Shown here one piece after another: positions 1-10,840 of a DNA stretch of 64,000 nt (the stretch's first letter is position 1; each line of letters opens with the position of its first letter). The stretch comes from Plectrocnemia conspersa (taxonomy: Eukaryota > Arthropoda > Insecta > Trichoptera > Polycentropodidae). The translations under genes and the position numbers were made by a program. Under the pieces are notes generated by a model. The model had not been told where the DNA came from, made no database searches, and saw only the letters and a program-made list of their open reading frames with translations. Location of the stretch: positions 434,001 to 498,000 of the forward strand of contig VTFK01000154.1 in NCBI GenBank assembly GCA_009617715.1, in the 5' to 3' direction.

Positions 1-860
1 TACACGTAGTGGAATAAAATTACTTTTAATGTGAGTTTCAATAATAACATTGTAAAATAGCAGAACTCAATTTAAATTTGTTAAAATATATTTAGAGGTA
101 CATTTGTACATATGATATATCTGTATACATCCCAAATAGTTACTACAATGAAATTAATATATTATGCATGTGAGATTGACACATAATTTGAACGAACGTG
201 TACGTTATGCTATTAGGTTTGTATTATAGTTACTTTAAACATGAATACTAATATGTTGATAAAAAAAAATTAAAACCAAAATTTTGACCAACAGTAAACA
301 ACTGATATCATAAAAAAATATAAAAAAACCAAAATCAATCTGAAATTTTCCTTAATAGTTGTTCATGCAATGTCATTAATTATATCACAATGGTAAAAAA
401 ATAATACATGTTATATTACAATACACATAAAAATATAACAGGAGTACGATAAAAAAAATACGTGATAAAAAAATAAAAAAAATCATAAAATAATAAATCA
501 TTAAAAATTAAATACACAAACTGGATCAGCTTCTCGCTGCTGATATTAAATAGATCAATGTGCAATGACAATATATTAGGGATCTGGATGGCAAGAGCTT
601 TATGCGAGTTGGGTAGTGCGGACGTCATGGCTTTAACGAATATCAGAAGAGGACGCAAACGTAATTTTTGATGTTCCGGAACCCAAAACTAGAATTACTC
701 AAGTATGGTTTGACTGTAGATCTCACTTCACTCTTCAGTAGTTTTAATAAAAACTTTTAAAAACTTAGACAATAAATGCTTTGGGACTATTTGTGAGAAC
801 TTAGCAAATCGTATTCTAATGCTCCTAAAAAATAGGCGTCTGAATACAATAAAAGATTAT
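1..860. other. AT-rich noncoding DNA
   Basis: This stretch is AT-rich with poly-A/T runs. A minus-strand open frame of 80 codons (416-658) lies just downstream, on that strand, of the coding-like repeat at 881-1152. Its first half (leucine/isoleucine-rich, around 540-658) has a somewhat coding-like composition, and its second half is Phe/Tyr low complexity from AT-rich DNA. I recognise no domain. It may be an extension of the same decayed gene or mobile-element relic, but nothing in the sequence proves this. Confidence 0.4.
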
Positions 861-880
861 AACAAAATATTCTCTCATAA

Positions 881-1152
881 AGGACGTGAATAACTGACGG
901 ATCGTAAATGTGAAATACGTTCCTCATAATAAAGCTATGCATTTAAGATGATTTGTCGCAGGCATCGTTTAGGTGTAGATAGAACCTTCAATTGATCTTT
1001 AAAGTAATTTCGAGATATTTAGTAGAAGTTTCTCTAACCAAATGTTCCTACCAAGATAGTATTATTAATTTAATGGCAATCGGGATCAAGAAAATTACGC
1101 AGAATGCTGCTTTTCGACATGAAAAAGCAGATAGTTGACAAAAGCCCATCTT
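881..1152 (-). pseudogene. Decayed copy A of an unrecognised coding-like segment
   Basis: The minus strand is clearly related to the segment at 20881-21140. Shared peptide landmarks are N-D-A-C-D-K-S-S here against N-D-V-C-D-K-S-S there, followed by M-R-N-V-F against L-R-N-A-L and D-P-S-V-I against D-P-P-V-I. On the + strand the same homology shows as aataactg.cggatcg and cgcag.catcgttta. Copy A carries several in-frame stops and indels, so it is not functional as read. The parental protein is not recognised. It could be a retroposed gene fragment, an old mobile-element coding region or a tandem-derived pseudogene. Confidence 0.55.
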
Positions 1153-1639
1153 CATAGCAAATCTGTAGACAGAAGAAGTACGGAACATATTGAATGCATT
1201 AAAATAATTTTAAATAATCTGCTTTTAAAAGCTAACTTCAATTTTTAACTGCCGTACTTATGTCAATAATAAATAACGCGAATGCAGAGGGCCTAAGTTG
1301 GACCCTTAAGGAGCCCCCAAAGGGGTGAAATACTCTTTCGATATATGTTACAAACTGTCAACGATCGCCTAAATATCTATAATGGCTGAATTAAATCATC
1401 TAAGCAACCGAGGCTTAAATATTTGGTTATTGATTATTCATGACAAATCTTGTCATGGGATATTGCCTTATCAAAATTTATATATTCGACGTCTACCTGA
1501 ATATCCGTTTTTTCCGATAAGATCAATTCTGTTGGTCCAAGAAAACTTGCAAAAAGAACATAATTGAAGATTTCTATGAATATATAATAAAAAAATATTT
1601 ATTTATTTAATTTTTAATTGTTAAAATTTGAACTATGTT

Positions 1640-1935
1640 TCGCACTAGCGTAAACGTATTCTTAGTCATTTTATCGCGTTAATCGTTACGTGCTGCCATG
1701 ACGTTACAGTGGACGCACCATGAGGCGTTTAATTAGGAGCCGCATCGCACTGTCGTAGCGTGATATCAAACAATAATTGGACAGGTGTCGTCAAGCGGGG
1801 TACTGCCTCCGGCAGTGGACGCTCATTAGCATCTTAATTGTGCGGCCGCCGCTAAATTATAGTCCGCTCTTTGACCACCCCTGCGACCACGGTCCGTGAA
1901 ATACTCGCCGCAGGCTGTTTGCATACAAATACCTT
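1640..1935. promoter_or_regulatory. GC-richer island, candidate cis-regulatory element
   Basis: This is a complex, GC-richer islet in AT-rich DNA. It contains homeodomain-type cores (TTTAATTAGG near 1729, and TCATTAGCATCTTAATTG before a GCGGCCGCCGC run) and an octamer-like GTTTGCATACAAAT near 1918-1931. No long open frame is present. The composition and motif density fit a developmental enhancer or conserved noncoding element. Whether it is conserved cannot be seen from one sequence. Confidence 0.3.
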
Positions 1936-2874
1936 GACTAAATATACTATCAACTTTACGTAAGGTGTACTGCAGTAGAAAAAACTACATCTTACTAACG
2001 AAGGTTATTAATTAAAATAGCAATATCATCTAGGTATGTACATATGTACTATATGTCAAGATCTTGCATACCTTTGAATTTAGATACGTTGTGTAGATGG
2101 GTTTCGGTTAATTGCTAACCTTTTAGAATTTTTTTTCCAAGACGTTTATTTCAATAATATAATTATTTTACAAACATACCATTATATTCAAAGCACGTTA
2201 TTATTAGCTACAATATAATTAAAAAATAATGGTTATAATTTAAAGAAAAAATATTAAAATATATTTTACGATTTAGCTTACGATCATGAATCATTGATTA
2301 ATCATTAATGTTCTTCAGCTAGTGTTAGTTAGTGTGATTACGCGAAATATTTTTAAAGTATTTTTTGGTATGAAAATGACAATGTTTACATTGTTATTGT
2401 CATATATATTAACGTGTATTTTTTAATTTTAGTCTGGGACAACTTTTCTAAAAAGCTCTAGCTGAAATTGTACGCGGTATCTAGAAATAAACTTATAATT
2501 TTCTACGCAATACTTTTCATTAGGTTTTATCGGATAATTGTAACTGCCATATTATAATGAGTAATATTTTTAATTGAAATAAATTGGCAAGTGTTGCTCA
2601 GGCTCCTGATATACAAATTTAGGAGACATCCAGAAGTGCTCGATCAAAGACAGTATGTCGTTTAAAACGATTTTGTCCGTGATATGTCATTCCGAAAAAA
2701 GAAAAAAATTTGCGAGAATTTTCAAAAAATGTTTTATTTAAAATACTAAATGTTTCGTAACAATATTTTTATGGGGTATTCGAATACTTTGGTTTTGCTA
2801 GTCAATAAATATAGCGAATCATGCGAAACACGGATTTTTTTTTTTGGGTAAATATTTAAATAATAATAATAATG

Positions 2875-2939
2875 GCAATACCGGTATTGACTGTATTTTT
2901 TCATAAAAATACTGATATTGATAATTCCGGTATAATTGC
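2875..2939. repeat. Imperfect hairpin with CCGGTAT ends, possible MITE relic
   Basis: The outer arms are GCAAT-ACCGG on the left and CCGG-TATAATTGC on the right. The inner arms are GTATTTTT (2893-2900) and AAAAATAC (2905-2912), a perfect 8-bp stem with a TCAT loop. The left arm also holds a perfect 14-bp palindrome, CAATACCGGTATTG (2876-2889). Nested inverted repeats rich in CCGGTAT are seen in internal parts of some hAT-type elements, but no transposase or target duplication is visible here, so the assignment is speculative. Confidence 0.35.
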
Positions 2940-3640
2940 AATCCTATCTACGACATATTACAACCGACAATAATTCAACTCGACACTCCAGCGAATACTC
3001 TCCAATATCTAAGACCTGCTATTTCAACTGCACCACCGAAAAACGGCAGCTACGTTTTTATAAATATGTAGTTATTATTATTTGGTTTTTAAAATTAGCT
3101 GTTAAAAGCTATTTTGGCTGCAAAGTTACACCCATTTGGTCTTAAAACCCTATTGAAATTAAAAAAGCCTTCTGAAACAAGCAAGCGTAGACAATGGAAG
3201 CAACGGCATATAATTTTAGCGCAAGATCTAATGCGGTAGCGTATACCTAAAGTAAAGTAGCATGACTCATTTTTGTTTATCAATAGTAGAGTTTGTCTAT
3301 TCACAATTAATGCTATCGATATATTTAATGTTGGGGTCCGATATTTTTAGTTTAGGTTAAAAGAAAATTGGCAATATCAAATCATTTTCAACAAAAAGGA
3401 ATTGATGCCATCACGATTTACAATAAAAAGAGAATTTTGACTCTCGGTCGATTTCATAGATCGGTCTTATGCAAAGCTAAACATATGGTGAATTACACAC
3501 GTATTCTTGTCGGATTGGTTCTCGCGATGAACAATTCATGCAGCGGTTCTCCACGAGCGCTCCGAAGTGAAGGTTTCTAGTTCACACAATCAGACAGGAA
3601 GCTCGGTAGTGATGTCGTTGTCTATTCACAACCGACCGGA

Positions 3641-3810
3641 CGCACTCGTGCGGAGGGTCTCTACTTCGTGCTGCTTAGTTGCGGAGCTTTTCCGCACTCT
3701 TCGTGCATTCATGTTCACCTTAATATACGGCGCAAGCATGAATGCAATAATACCTCGGCTGACGTGCGAACACATGTTCCGCACGTCAATTACACACACA
3801 CACGTGTGTG
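3641..3810. repeat. Cluster of five perfect inverted repeats
   Basis: Five perfect inverted repeats lie in 170 bp: CGCAC-2nt-GTGCG (3641-3652), TGCGGA-5nt-TCCGCA (3680-3696), TGCATTCATG (3704-3713) with CATGAATGCA (3737-3746), GACGTGCG (3761-3768) with CGCACGTC (3780-3787), and the 14-bp palindrome CACACACGTGTGTG (3797-3810) containing a CACGTG E-box. The region lies in a GC-richer island (about 3400-3950). Open frames of 116 codons (+) and 93 codons (-) overlap it, but neither shows a domain. Confidence 0.6.
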
Positions 3811-4254
3811 AATGCAGCACAGTGGATCCGAGAGCTATGCTGAATTTAGATAAATGGTTTGCAGTTTTCGGGAAAGTATTGCGTCTGGATGAGTGTGCAT
3901 GTTTCAAAGTTGTCTGACTGTGATATCAGAGTACTGCACGATTCCGTATTGAGACCATGGCAAATCATAAATTCGTGTATTATGGAACTAAGTACATTTT
4001 ATAAAATGCAAGCCAAAGTCATTAATAAGATAATTAACGAGAACAATAAATTATTTCTTACCAAATAAAAAAGGCAACCAGCTATTAAAAAACTAATTTA
4101 AGCAAAATATTGTATTAAATTTAATACATCACTACAATAGCAAAACATAAAATATATTTTTGTTAAAGACTTGCAACTTAATTTAAACTGTAGAACTTAA
4201 GAACTTTTATAATCATTATTAAAAAAAACAAATAAAATTATCTTACATCTCGAA

Positions 4255-4590
4255 ATACTGCCTTGCCGCAGAAACTTTGCTTTTCATCCGTTCGAATAAA
4301 TTAAAAGATTGCCTTAACCGAGCCCATAATTCTCCCTTATTAATTCGCAAAGGGCGGTCCGTATAAAAACGGGGTCGTTTATTGCGCTACGTTTTCGGCG
4401 ACATTGAAACCCGAGAGTCGGCAAACCGGAACCGAAACAGGAAATGACCGTGGCCGGGTCACACAATAAAAGTAAGATGGCCGCCGAGATAGAAAGATGC
4501 AGTGGCCATTGTTTACCCTCCCCTGGCGGCTGTGTATCTTTGTAATCTTTGTGACTATTTCAGTGAGCGACGGGCTTATTAAAAATAAAT
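4255..4590. promoter_or_regulatory. GC-richer island with TATAAAA and YY1/Pho-like cores
   Basis: A GC-richer segment in an AT-rich background. It contains GTATAAAAACGGGG near 4359, AAGATGGCCGCC near 4474 (close to the YY1/Pleiohomeotic class of ATGGC sites) and TGGCCATTG near 4503. It could be a promoter, enhancer or Polycomb-type element. There is no coding signal. The call rests only on composition and motif matches. Confidence 0.25.
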
Positions 4591-5387
4591 CTATTCTAAA
4601 ATTATAAACCTTTAGAACACTTCACGCACATAACCAAATTAATATTATCAGATTCTATGACAAAATTGTTTAAATGATACAATTATTTGTCGATGCTAAT
4701 TATTATTGGTAATTAAATCAATTTTATGCTAATTTTATTTAATATTTTAAGTAATATTTTCCATAGACAAATTGTTTAAAAGTCAGCTTAACGAATCTTC
4801 TTTGATTGGATTAAATAACACGTTGAATATTTATGCAAAAATTCATTTTGTTATGGGTGTTTATGCCGAGAGAAATATTTGAAACTTTTAATCAGACATT
4901 TTAAAATATTATTAGATTATAATATGGAAACGATATGAAATCACAATCGCGTAGGTTATCACGGCGGCAACTCTTGAAAACGTTCAAATTTCCGCGAGGG
5001 TCTCACATTTCACACAGTTTACGTTTCACACAATTGCGGTTTACCGTAAATATTCCTACGTACCTACGTTTGCCAGGATATTTTGACAGCACAATTTAAG
5101 CGGTAGATATTCACGTGCAAGCCACTGCTATTTGCTAGACCGGACCAATCCCAGCCTCCCCATGGTACGATTTTTTATATTCTACAAAAATCATCTCGTT
5201 TATATTAAATAAAAACATACCTAAACTTTTAATTTGCTATATTTTCTACTTATAAACGTTATTATTCTAATTACTTTAATATTTAAGATAGCTAGCAATA
5301 AAACAGTGAATATGAACTTTTGTTGTTGAATAACACTGTTTTGATTCTTATCAGAAAATATGTAAAAAAAGATACGAAGTGATTTGT

Positions 5388-5435
5388 ATATTATCTTATT
5401 TACATATATATGTATTTATGTAAATAAGATAATAT
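5388..5435. repeat. Perfect 19-bp inverted repeat with 10-nt loop
   Basis: The left arm is ATATTATCTTATTTACATA (5388-5406) and the right arm is its exact reverse complement (5417-5435), separated by tatatgtatt. This is longer than expected by chance for a tight hairpin even in AT-rich DNA. It could be a small MITE relic or a structured RNA hairpin. Adjacent sequence shows no terminal duplication that I can establish. Confidence 0.6.
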
Positions 5436-5453
5436 ATTTTAAAAAAGTGAAAA

Positions 5454-5760
5454 TTAAATGTGAGTTTTTTCGGCATCGCTAGCGGTGTGGTCATATTTGT
5501 CGAAATTTCGGTAATTTCCATCGAGTTGCGAAATTACGAAAACGGTCGCAAAATCCTCGAGCAAGGGATGAAAAGACGAAAATTGAACGCGGGTCCGGAC
5601 GAAGAATAAATGAGAAAAATAAATGGAGGAAAGATGATGAAGGGCGCTAAAAGAGGAGTTTCCGGCCGCTGGATGAAAGCAGATTGTCATCAGCGTTATG
5701 TAACAAAGGACGTGGACTGAAAATTGGTGCAGTTGTAAAATCTATACAAAGACATCTTTT
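5454..5760. promoter_or_regulatory. GC-richer island
   Basis: An islet of mixed composition immediately after the 5388-5435 hairpin, with many CpG dinucleotides. It contains a 78-codon minus-strand frame with no recognisable domain. It is best treated as noncoding, possibly regulatory. Confidence 0.2.
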
Positions 5761-6656
5761 GATATATATTTTGTAATATTATTTTTTATTGAAAAAAATC
5801 GAGATTTTTTATTTTGTCATGTATAGTCTTACATATATGTTAGTGTAAATTCAAATCGCCTTAAATAAGCAATTGTGTTATGAATATTTAAATAATATGT
5901 CTACTTATTATTTTTACTTTAGGGATGAGTTACAGCTCAGTGAGCAATAAAAAATTCTTTCTTAAATTATTTCTGTGTCCGTCTTCATTTAAGCGTATTA
6001 AGTTAAGAAGTCGAAAGCCGGGGTCGATCAGCTGTTGTCCAGGGTGGGTTCGTACTTATAGTAACGAAAGATTCTTGGGGGTGAAATAAGGGTGGCACGA
6101 GAAGGACGGCCAACATCTGCAGCACTTTTTGCCGAATTGTACGCACGATGGCAATTTAATTCCGATTAAAATCAGTCAAATGTTAAATTCGATAAAAAAT
6201 AAACTGAGACCTACTGCTTAAAGAGATATCGTAATAAAAAAAGGTTTTTTGGAAAATATTATATTGAAAAAATAACAGTTTTAATGACATTCAGGATGTG
6301 GCAGATGCCTGCGTAATTTATTGACAGCTAGATACCATTAATCTTGAGTTATATCAATGGCAGCAACGCTGCGGAATTATATAAATTATTGCCTGTAACC
6401 GGACTTAAGGCAAACGTGAAAAAAATATTTTTTTATACTAGCACACAAGGGATGCTCGAGGGTTTAGCCGTAGCGACTCAATAAGAGGATTTCGTTCGAT
6501 TAAGGTATGGTGAATTTGGACGAATTGCAAACTGGAATATCTCCTACTTAATATGATACTTTAGAATTTATATAATAAGGGATATCTCAAACGATAATAT
6601 ATTAAAAGAGAAGAACGAATTTGATATTAAAATGAAAATGAATATAAAACACTATT

Positions 6657-6752
6657 GTGTGTATGTGTAAGATATTATTATAATAAATGTGTCTATGTGT
6701 ATGATATTTTTATAAAAAATGTGTCTATGTGTATAATATTTATATAATAAAT
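6657..6752 (+). repeat. Minisatellite, 3 x 32 bp
   Basis: Three head-to-tail units of exactly 32 bp occupy 6657-6688, 6689-6720 and 6721-6752. Each begins GTGT(G/C)TATGTGTA and ends in a TATAA..AAT tract. Units differ by only a few substitutions, so the array is a local tandem duplication. Confidence 0.8.
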
Positions 6753-6759
6753 ATTCAAA

Positions 6760-9380
6760 TTGGATGATTAAGTACGAAGAATGAAAACAGTAAATTAAAA
6801 AAAATATTCAAGCAAAACTTAATATTACTATCAATCTATTTTTCACATAATTTAATATTTTATTTATTAATATAAAAAAAACTATAGTTTTCAGTTCTGT
6901 TTTGTAATAACAATACAGTATTGATCCAAGAAAGCTGCTTTGTGTTACTATTTAACTTAAGTGTTTTAAAAAACACATATATTTAATGAAGTTAATAAGA
7001 CATTTCCGATATTATAATTAGTACTGCAGAACACTAAAAAAAATATTTTATTTCACTATATGTTTTCTTTCTCCTCGTTTCTTATCTTTCAACCATGGGA
7101 TTTTTTATGTGATATTCCCAAATAATTTCTAGATATCAAAGGTACAGACGACGAGAAAATTTAGTTTATAAACGGAATGAATCACACGAGTGGGAAAGGG
7201 AAGTTATAAAAGCATTATGGGAAACCCTTTTTTCGGGAAAATGGTTTAATAATAGCATGCAAGCGCTTAAAAAATCCCTTTCTGCATGGAAAAAAATATT
7301 TATAAATCGCCGAAAAACGGTCCACGGGTGGATTTAATAGCGTCTCTCGATCGAGACGTGGACCCAACGCCAATTATTTTTTGAACGAACCCATTAGCAC
7401 ACAAACACACGAGGGTATACGTACTAGGGATAAAGTACGCCAACCGAGTATTGTAGATACATATGTATTTATTATACATTTGTAAATGTATGTGGATTTT
7501 TCGCGGTGAGTTAAAAAAGGGTAAGGTACTATTGAAACACATTGAAATAACGATTGGAACCCATGTGAATTGTTTTCGATTACAGGTAGACTATTTTTGA
7601 AAACGAATAATAAAACTTTATTCGAAAATAAAAAAAAATACCAGATATTTCAACGTTTATGTAGTATCAGTATTGATTAAATACATATAAATGTAAAGAG
7701 ATTAAAACTCACTAATTTTATTTTTCTGTAGAATTAAAAGTTTGCAAGTTACCATATAATTTATATTTTTTCATATTATAGACTAGTATCATACTTTTTT
7801 AAAAATCAATGAATAATGCCTAAAAGCATTATATTACATTATACATTATTTAAAATATTGTATCGATGTTCAAAAAAAAGCTAGCTAGTGTACGAATTCT
7901 GGAGCCTCAACTTTTTGGGTTTTAAATATTATTTTTGTTCGTTAAGATTTTTTTGAATCTATTTTTAAATTCAATGGTTGAATTAGAAATTAAAAGTGTT
8001 TTACAATTATAAATTTAAAATTGATAAAATCAATTGCGTAGTTTGCTCTCAAACACGACCAAAACCAGGATTTCCCTTTACTCTCAAATTTGCTTATATG
8101 TGACAAATCTTCTGTCATTTGGCAAGCGCTCGCTGCGCGCAGTTTGGTGCATTTAAATTTACAGTGAAATACGTAGTAATCACAGTATTTTTCTTACAAA
8201 GTGTTAGTTAAGGATGATTCTAAATAATGTAGCTCTTGGAATGATAGACAATTTAATCAAAAGTATAAATTATGAGTGTGCCAGGAAGTATTTGGTTATT
8301 TGAATAATATATCACGGTTATTCTAACCATATTACTATTGACTTTCTAGAATCAAATATTAAAAAAACAATCAGCAGTGATCTGGCAATCAAAGGTTTAC
8401 ATACCAAAGTTAATTAAACATATTAAAATGGTAGTAATATTGAAAAACTCATATCAGTGTGAACAAAAAGTTACATTTTACCCACTATATAGTATCGTTT
8501 ACAGTTATTTTTAGAAGCAATGATAGATCTAATAACATTTACGTATGACAAACAATTAAAATATGACATATTGCGACAATTTTATTTTTTTGATTTGTGA
8601 TTTTTTTTGCTTCAATATTGGCTTTTATTTATTTTGCTGTAACCAAACTACTTTAGCTAAATAACCCTATAGTATCCCCAAATATTATTAGATAAAAATA
8701 TACGTTTTATTAGCATTTATATGGTTTGATCGACATTAACCTCAATCTTCATACGTACTAAGTATATATATAATATTACATGTTCATGCTTAAAACGTAC
8801 TCGGTTTAGTTAAATCTAACGTATATTTTCATTAAATCGGAAGCAATGATTATATTTATGTATTGTAAAACGAAAAACTCACTTTTCGGCCTCGTAGCCC
8901 GTCGACGGGAATTCAAAATTTGAAGATATCATTACGAAGATTGTTCATCTAGTTTATTCAATGTATTTTTATAATCCTTATACATATTATGTATATATTT
9001 CATTTTCATAGTTATAACATACCTTGTTTATTTTCAATCCGATTATATATACTTCTTCAAATCGAACAACACTCACACATAAATATTATTTATATCTGTT
9101 GTCACATTACTGTCGTCCATCTTGTTTTATATTTCAATGCTTATTTTTCATTGGTCGACAACAAAAGAATATATTAGCGGAGATTCGAAAATCATCATAG
9201 CAACTTTATTTTTATTTTTATTAATTATAATTGAATATATTTCCTTTGTTTACGTGTGTTATTATACACCGTTCATACAAAGACGTACAATTTACAAAAT
9301 ATAAAATTAAGCATATAATATAATAAAACTTAATTTTACAAGAAATAACCTCGAACCAGACCCTTTATATTTATTATGCT
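6760..9380. other. Mostly AT-rich DNA with two small GC-richer islets
   Basis: This is largely AT-rich simple-composition DNA. A GC-richer islet at about 7280-7560 carries an 80-codon minus frame without a domain. Another short islet near 8110-8150 contains AAGCGCTCGCTGCGCGC. I see no gene. Confidence 0.4.
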
Positions 9381-10840
9381 GATACAGAATATTGCAAATT
9401 GTCTTCGCCTCTTTCATATTTCCCTTTTGGATCACGCTGATTTGCATGCAGCATCACTTCGCTGACTCAGAGATATTATCACCCTTTGGCAAAAAAACTA
9501 TCGACAGGCAGATGTCATCACATCATGTATCGACGAGCATCTTTCTATCTCGCTGCGTCTTACAATGTCGGAACGCAGCCTCCCTCTTTCCATTATGTAT
9601 TAAAATGTATTCCACCTTTTGTGTTATTCATTCGTTTTCAATCCACACGCAGCGCGTATTCATCCACGGTGCCTTGTCGTAAAAAATGCTAATATCCTTT
9701 TTGGCATGCGTGCGGAATTGGCTCTTTTTTCGTTCGCATTTACATGCCTATGGAATAAAGCTAATTACAAAAATTTCACAAAGCTTTGCGGCCGCGGACG
9801 AGTTACGAGCACAAGAGGGCTGTCCCCATGCCGCAAGCTTTAAATCAAGATATATTTATAAATAGTATTATATGAAACGTTGTACATGGTGTGCCAGTCA
9901 ATTCGTACATTACACATTGCATTAAATAAATACTGTTTTAAGCAATTATCTACTTATGGGTTTGCCTAAAAATTGCTTACAGGCAAAGAATTGTTGATCA
10001 ATAATGTTTCTAGACTTAGTTTTGAGTTTCAAGACAAGCTATGATGTACCTATGTAATCTGGTGTTGGGTATGTTGTAACAATTTAAAAAAATGCTGAAA
10101 TTATTCCGATAAAAAAACCCTAATATTATCATACATTTCATATTCACTATCATTCTAAGCTTTTAAAGCTTTCTATAAATGCCTTTTGAAACATTAAAGA
10201 ATGGATATGAAGCAGCGTTTTGCTATATGTAAAAAATCGACAACATTAAAAAATATTTTCTAAGCAATTTTTGCATATATAATAAAAAAATAACATTAAG
10301 AATCTATCAATGTTTTATTGTGAATTTTATATAACAATTTTGGATATAACATAATCCGTTGCTTTAATTGTTATGAATCACAAGCAATTTGCAAACGTGC
10401 CAACCTATTGCAATTATTAAATAACGGCCAATATCGACAGCGTCGGTTGGAATAAAATAGCAATAACAATAACGGATTGCAATAAAACCACGACGCGTTG
10501 CGAATTCAACAGGGCATAAAACGCGTGGTTTAGCAACGCGGCATTGTGTGTAACGTATGCATCGTACAAATTATCGTCGCAATTCATATTTGGGAATTCG
10601 CCCATCATAATAATTAGAATTCCTAATTATCAATAACAACAATGCTAAAACGCATTAAACAAAACGCATTCGTGCTCGGGCGGAATGGCTGTAATGTTTT
10701 CAATTTTTCAACCGGACCGCATGGGAATTTTTCGTAATGGATGAGTATAAATAATTTTCCACGCCACTGGCATCTGCCGCCGCTGTGCGCGCAGTGGTGG
10801 CGCGGGTCAACCGTACTTGAAGGTGCTGAAAATTTTTGTC
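9380..10840. other. Two GC-richer islands, no gene recognised
   Basis: The islands at about 9390-9840 and 10380-10830 carry overlapping short open frames (up to 96 codons) in several phases, a pattern expected of GC-richer noncoding DNA. The second has homeodomain-like TAATTA cores near 10609-10626 and CGCCGCTGTGCGCGCAG near 10777. Regulatory function is possible but unproven. Confidence 0.25.

Noticed and set aside
3567..3917. 116-codon plus frame and antisense 93-codon frame
   Set aside because: No domain or homology signal. The DNA is explained by the inverted-repeat cluster.
9392..9843. Three overlapping plus-strand frames of 68-96 codons
   Set aside because: Different phases of the same islet, no domain, compositionally unlike a real protein.
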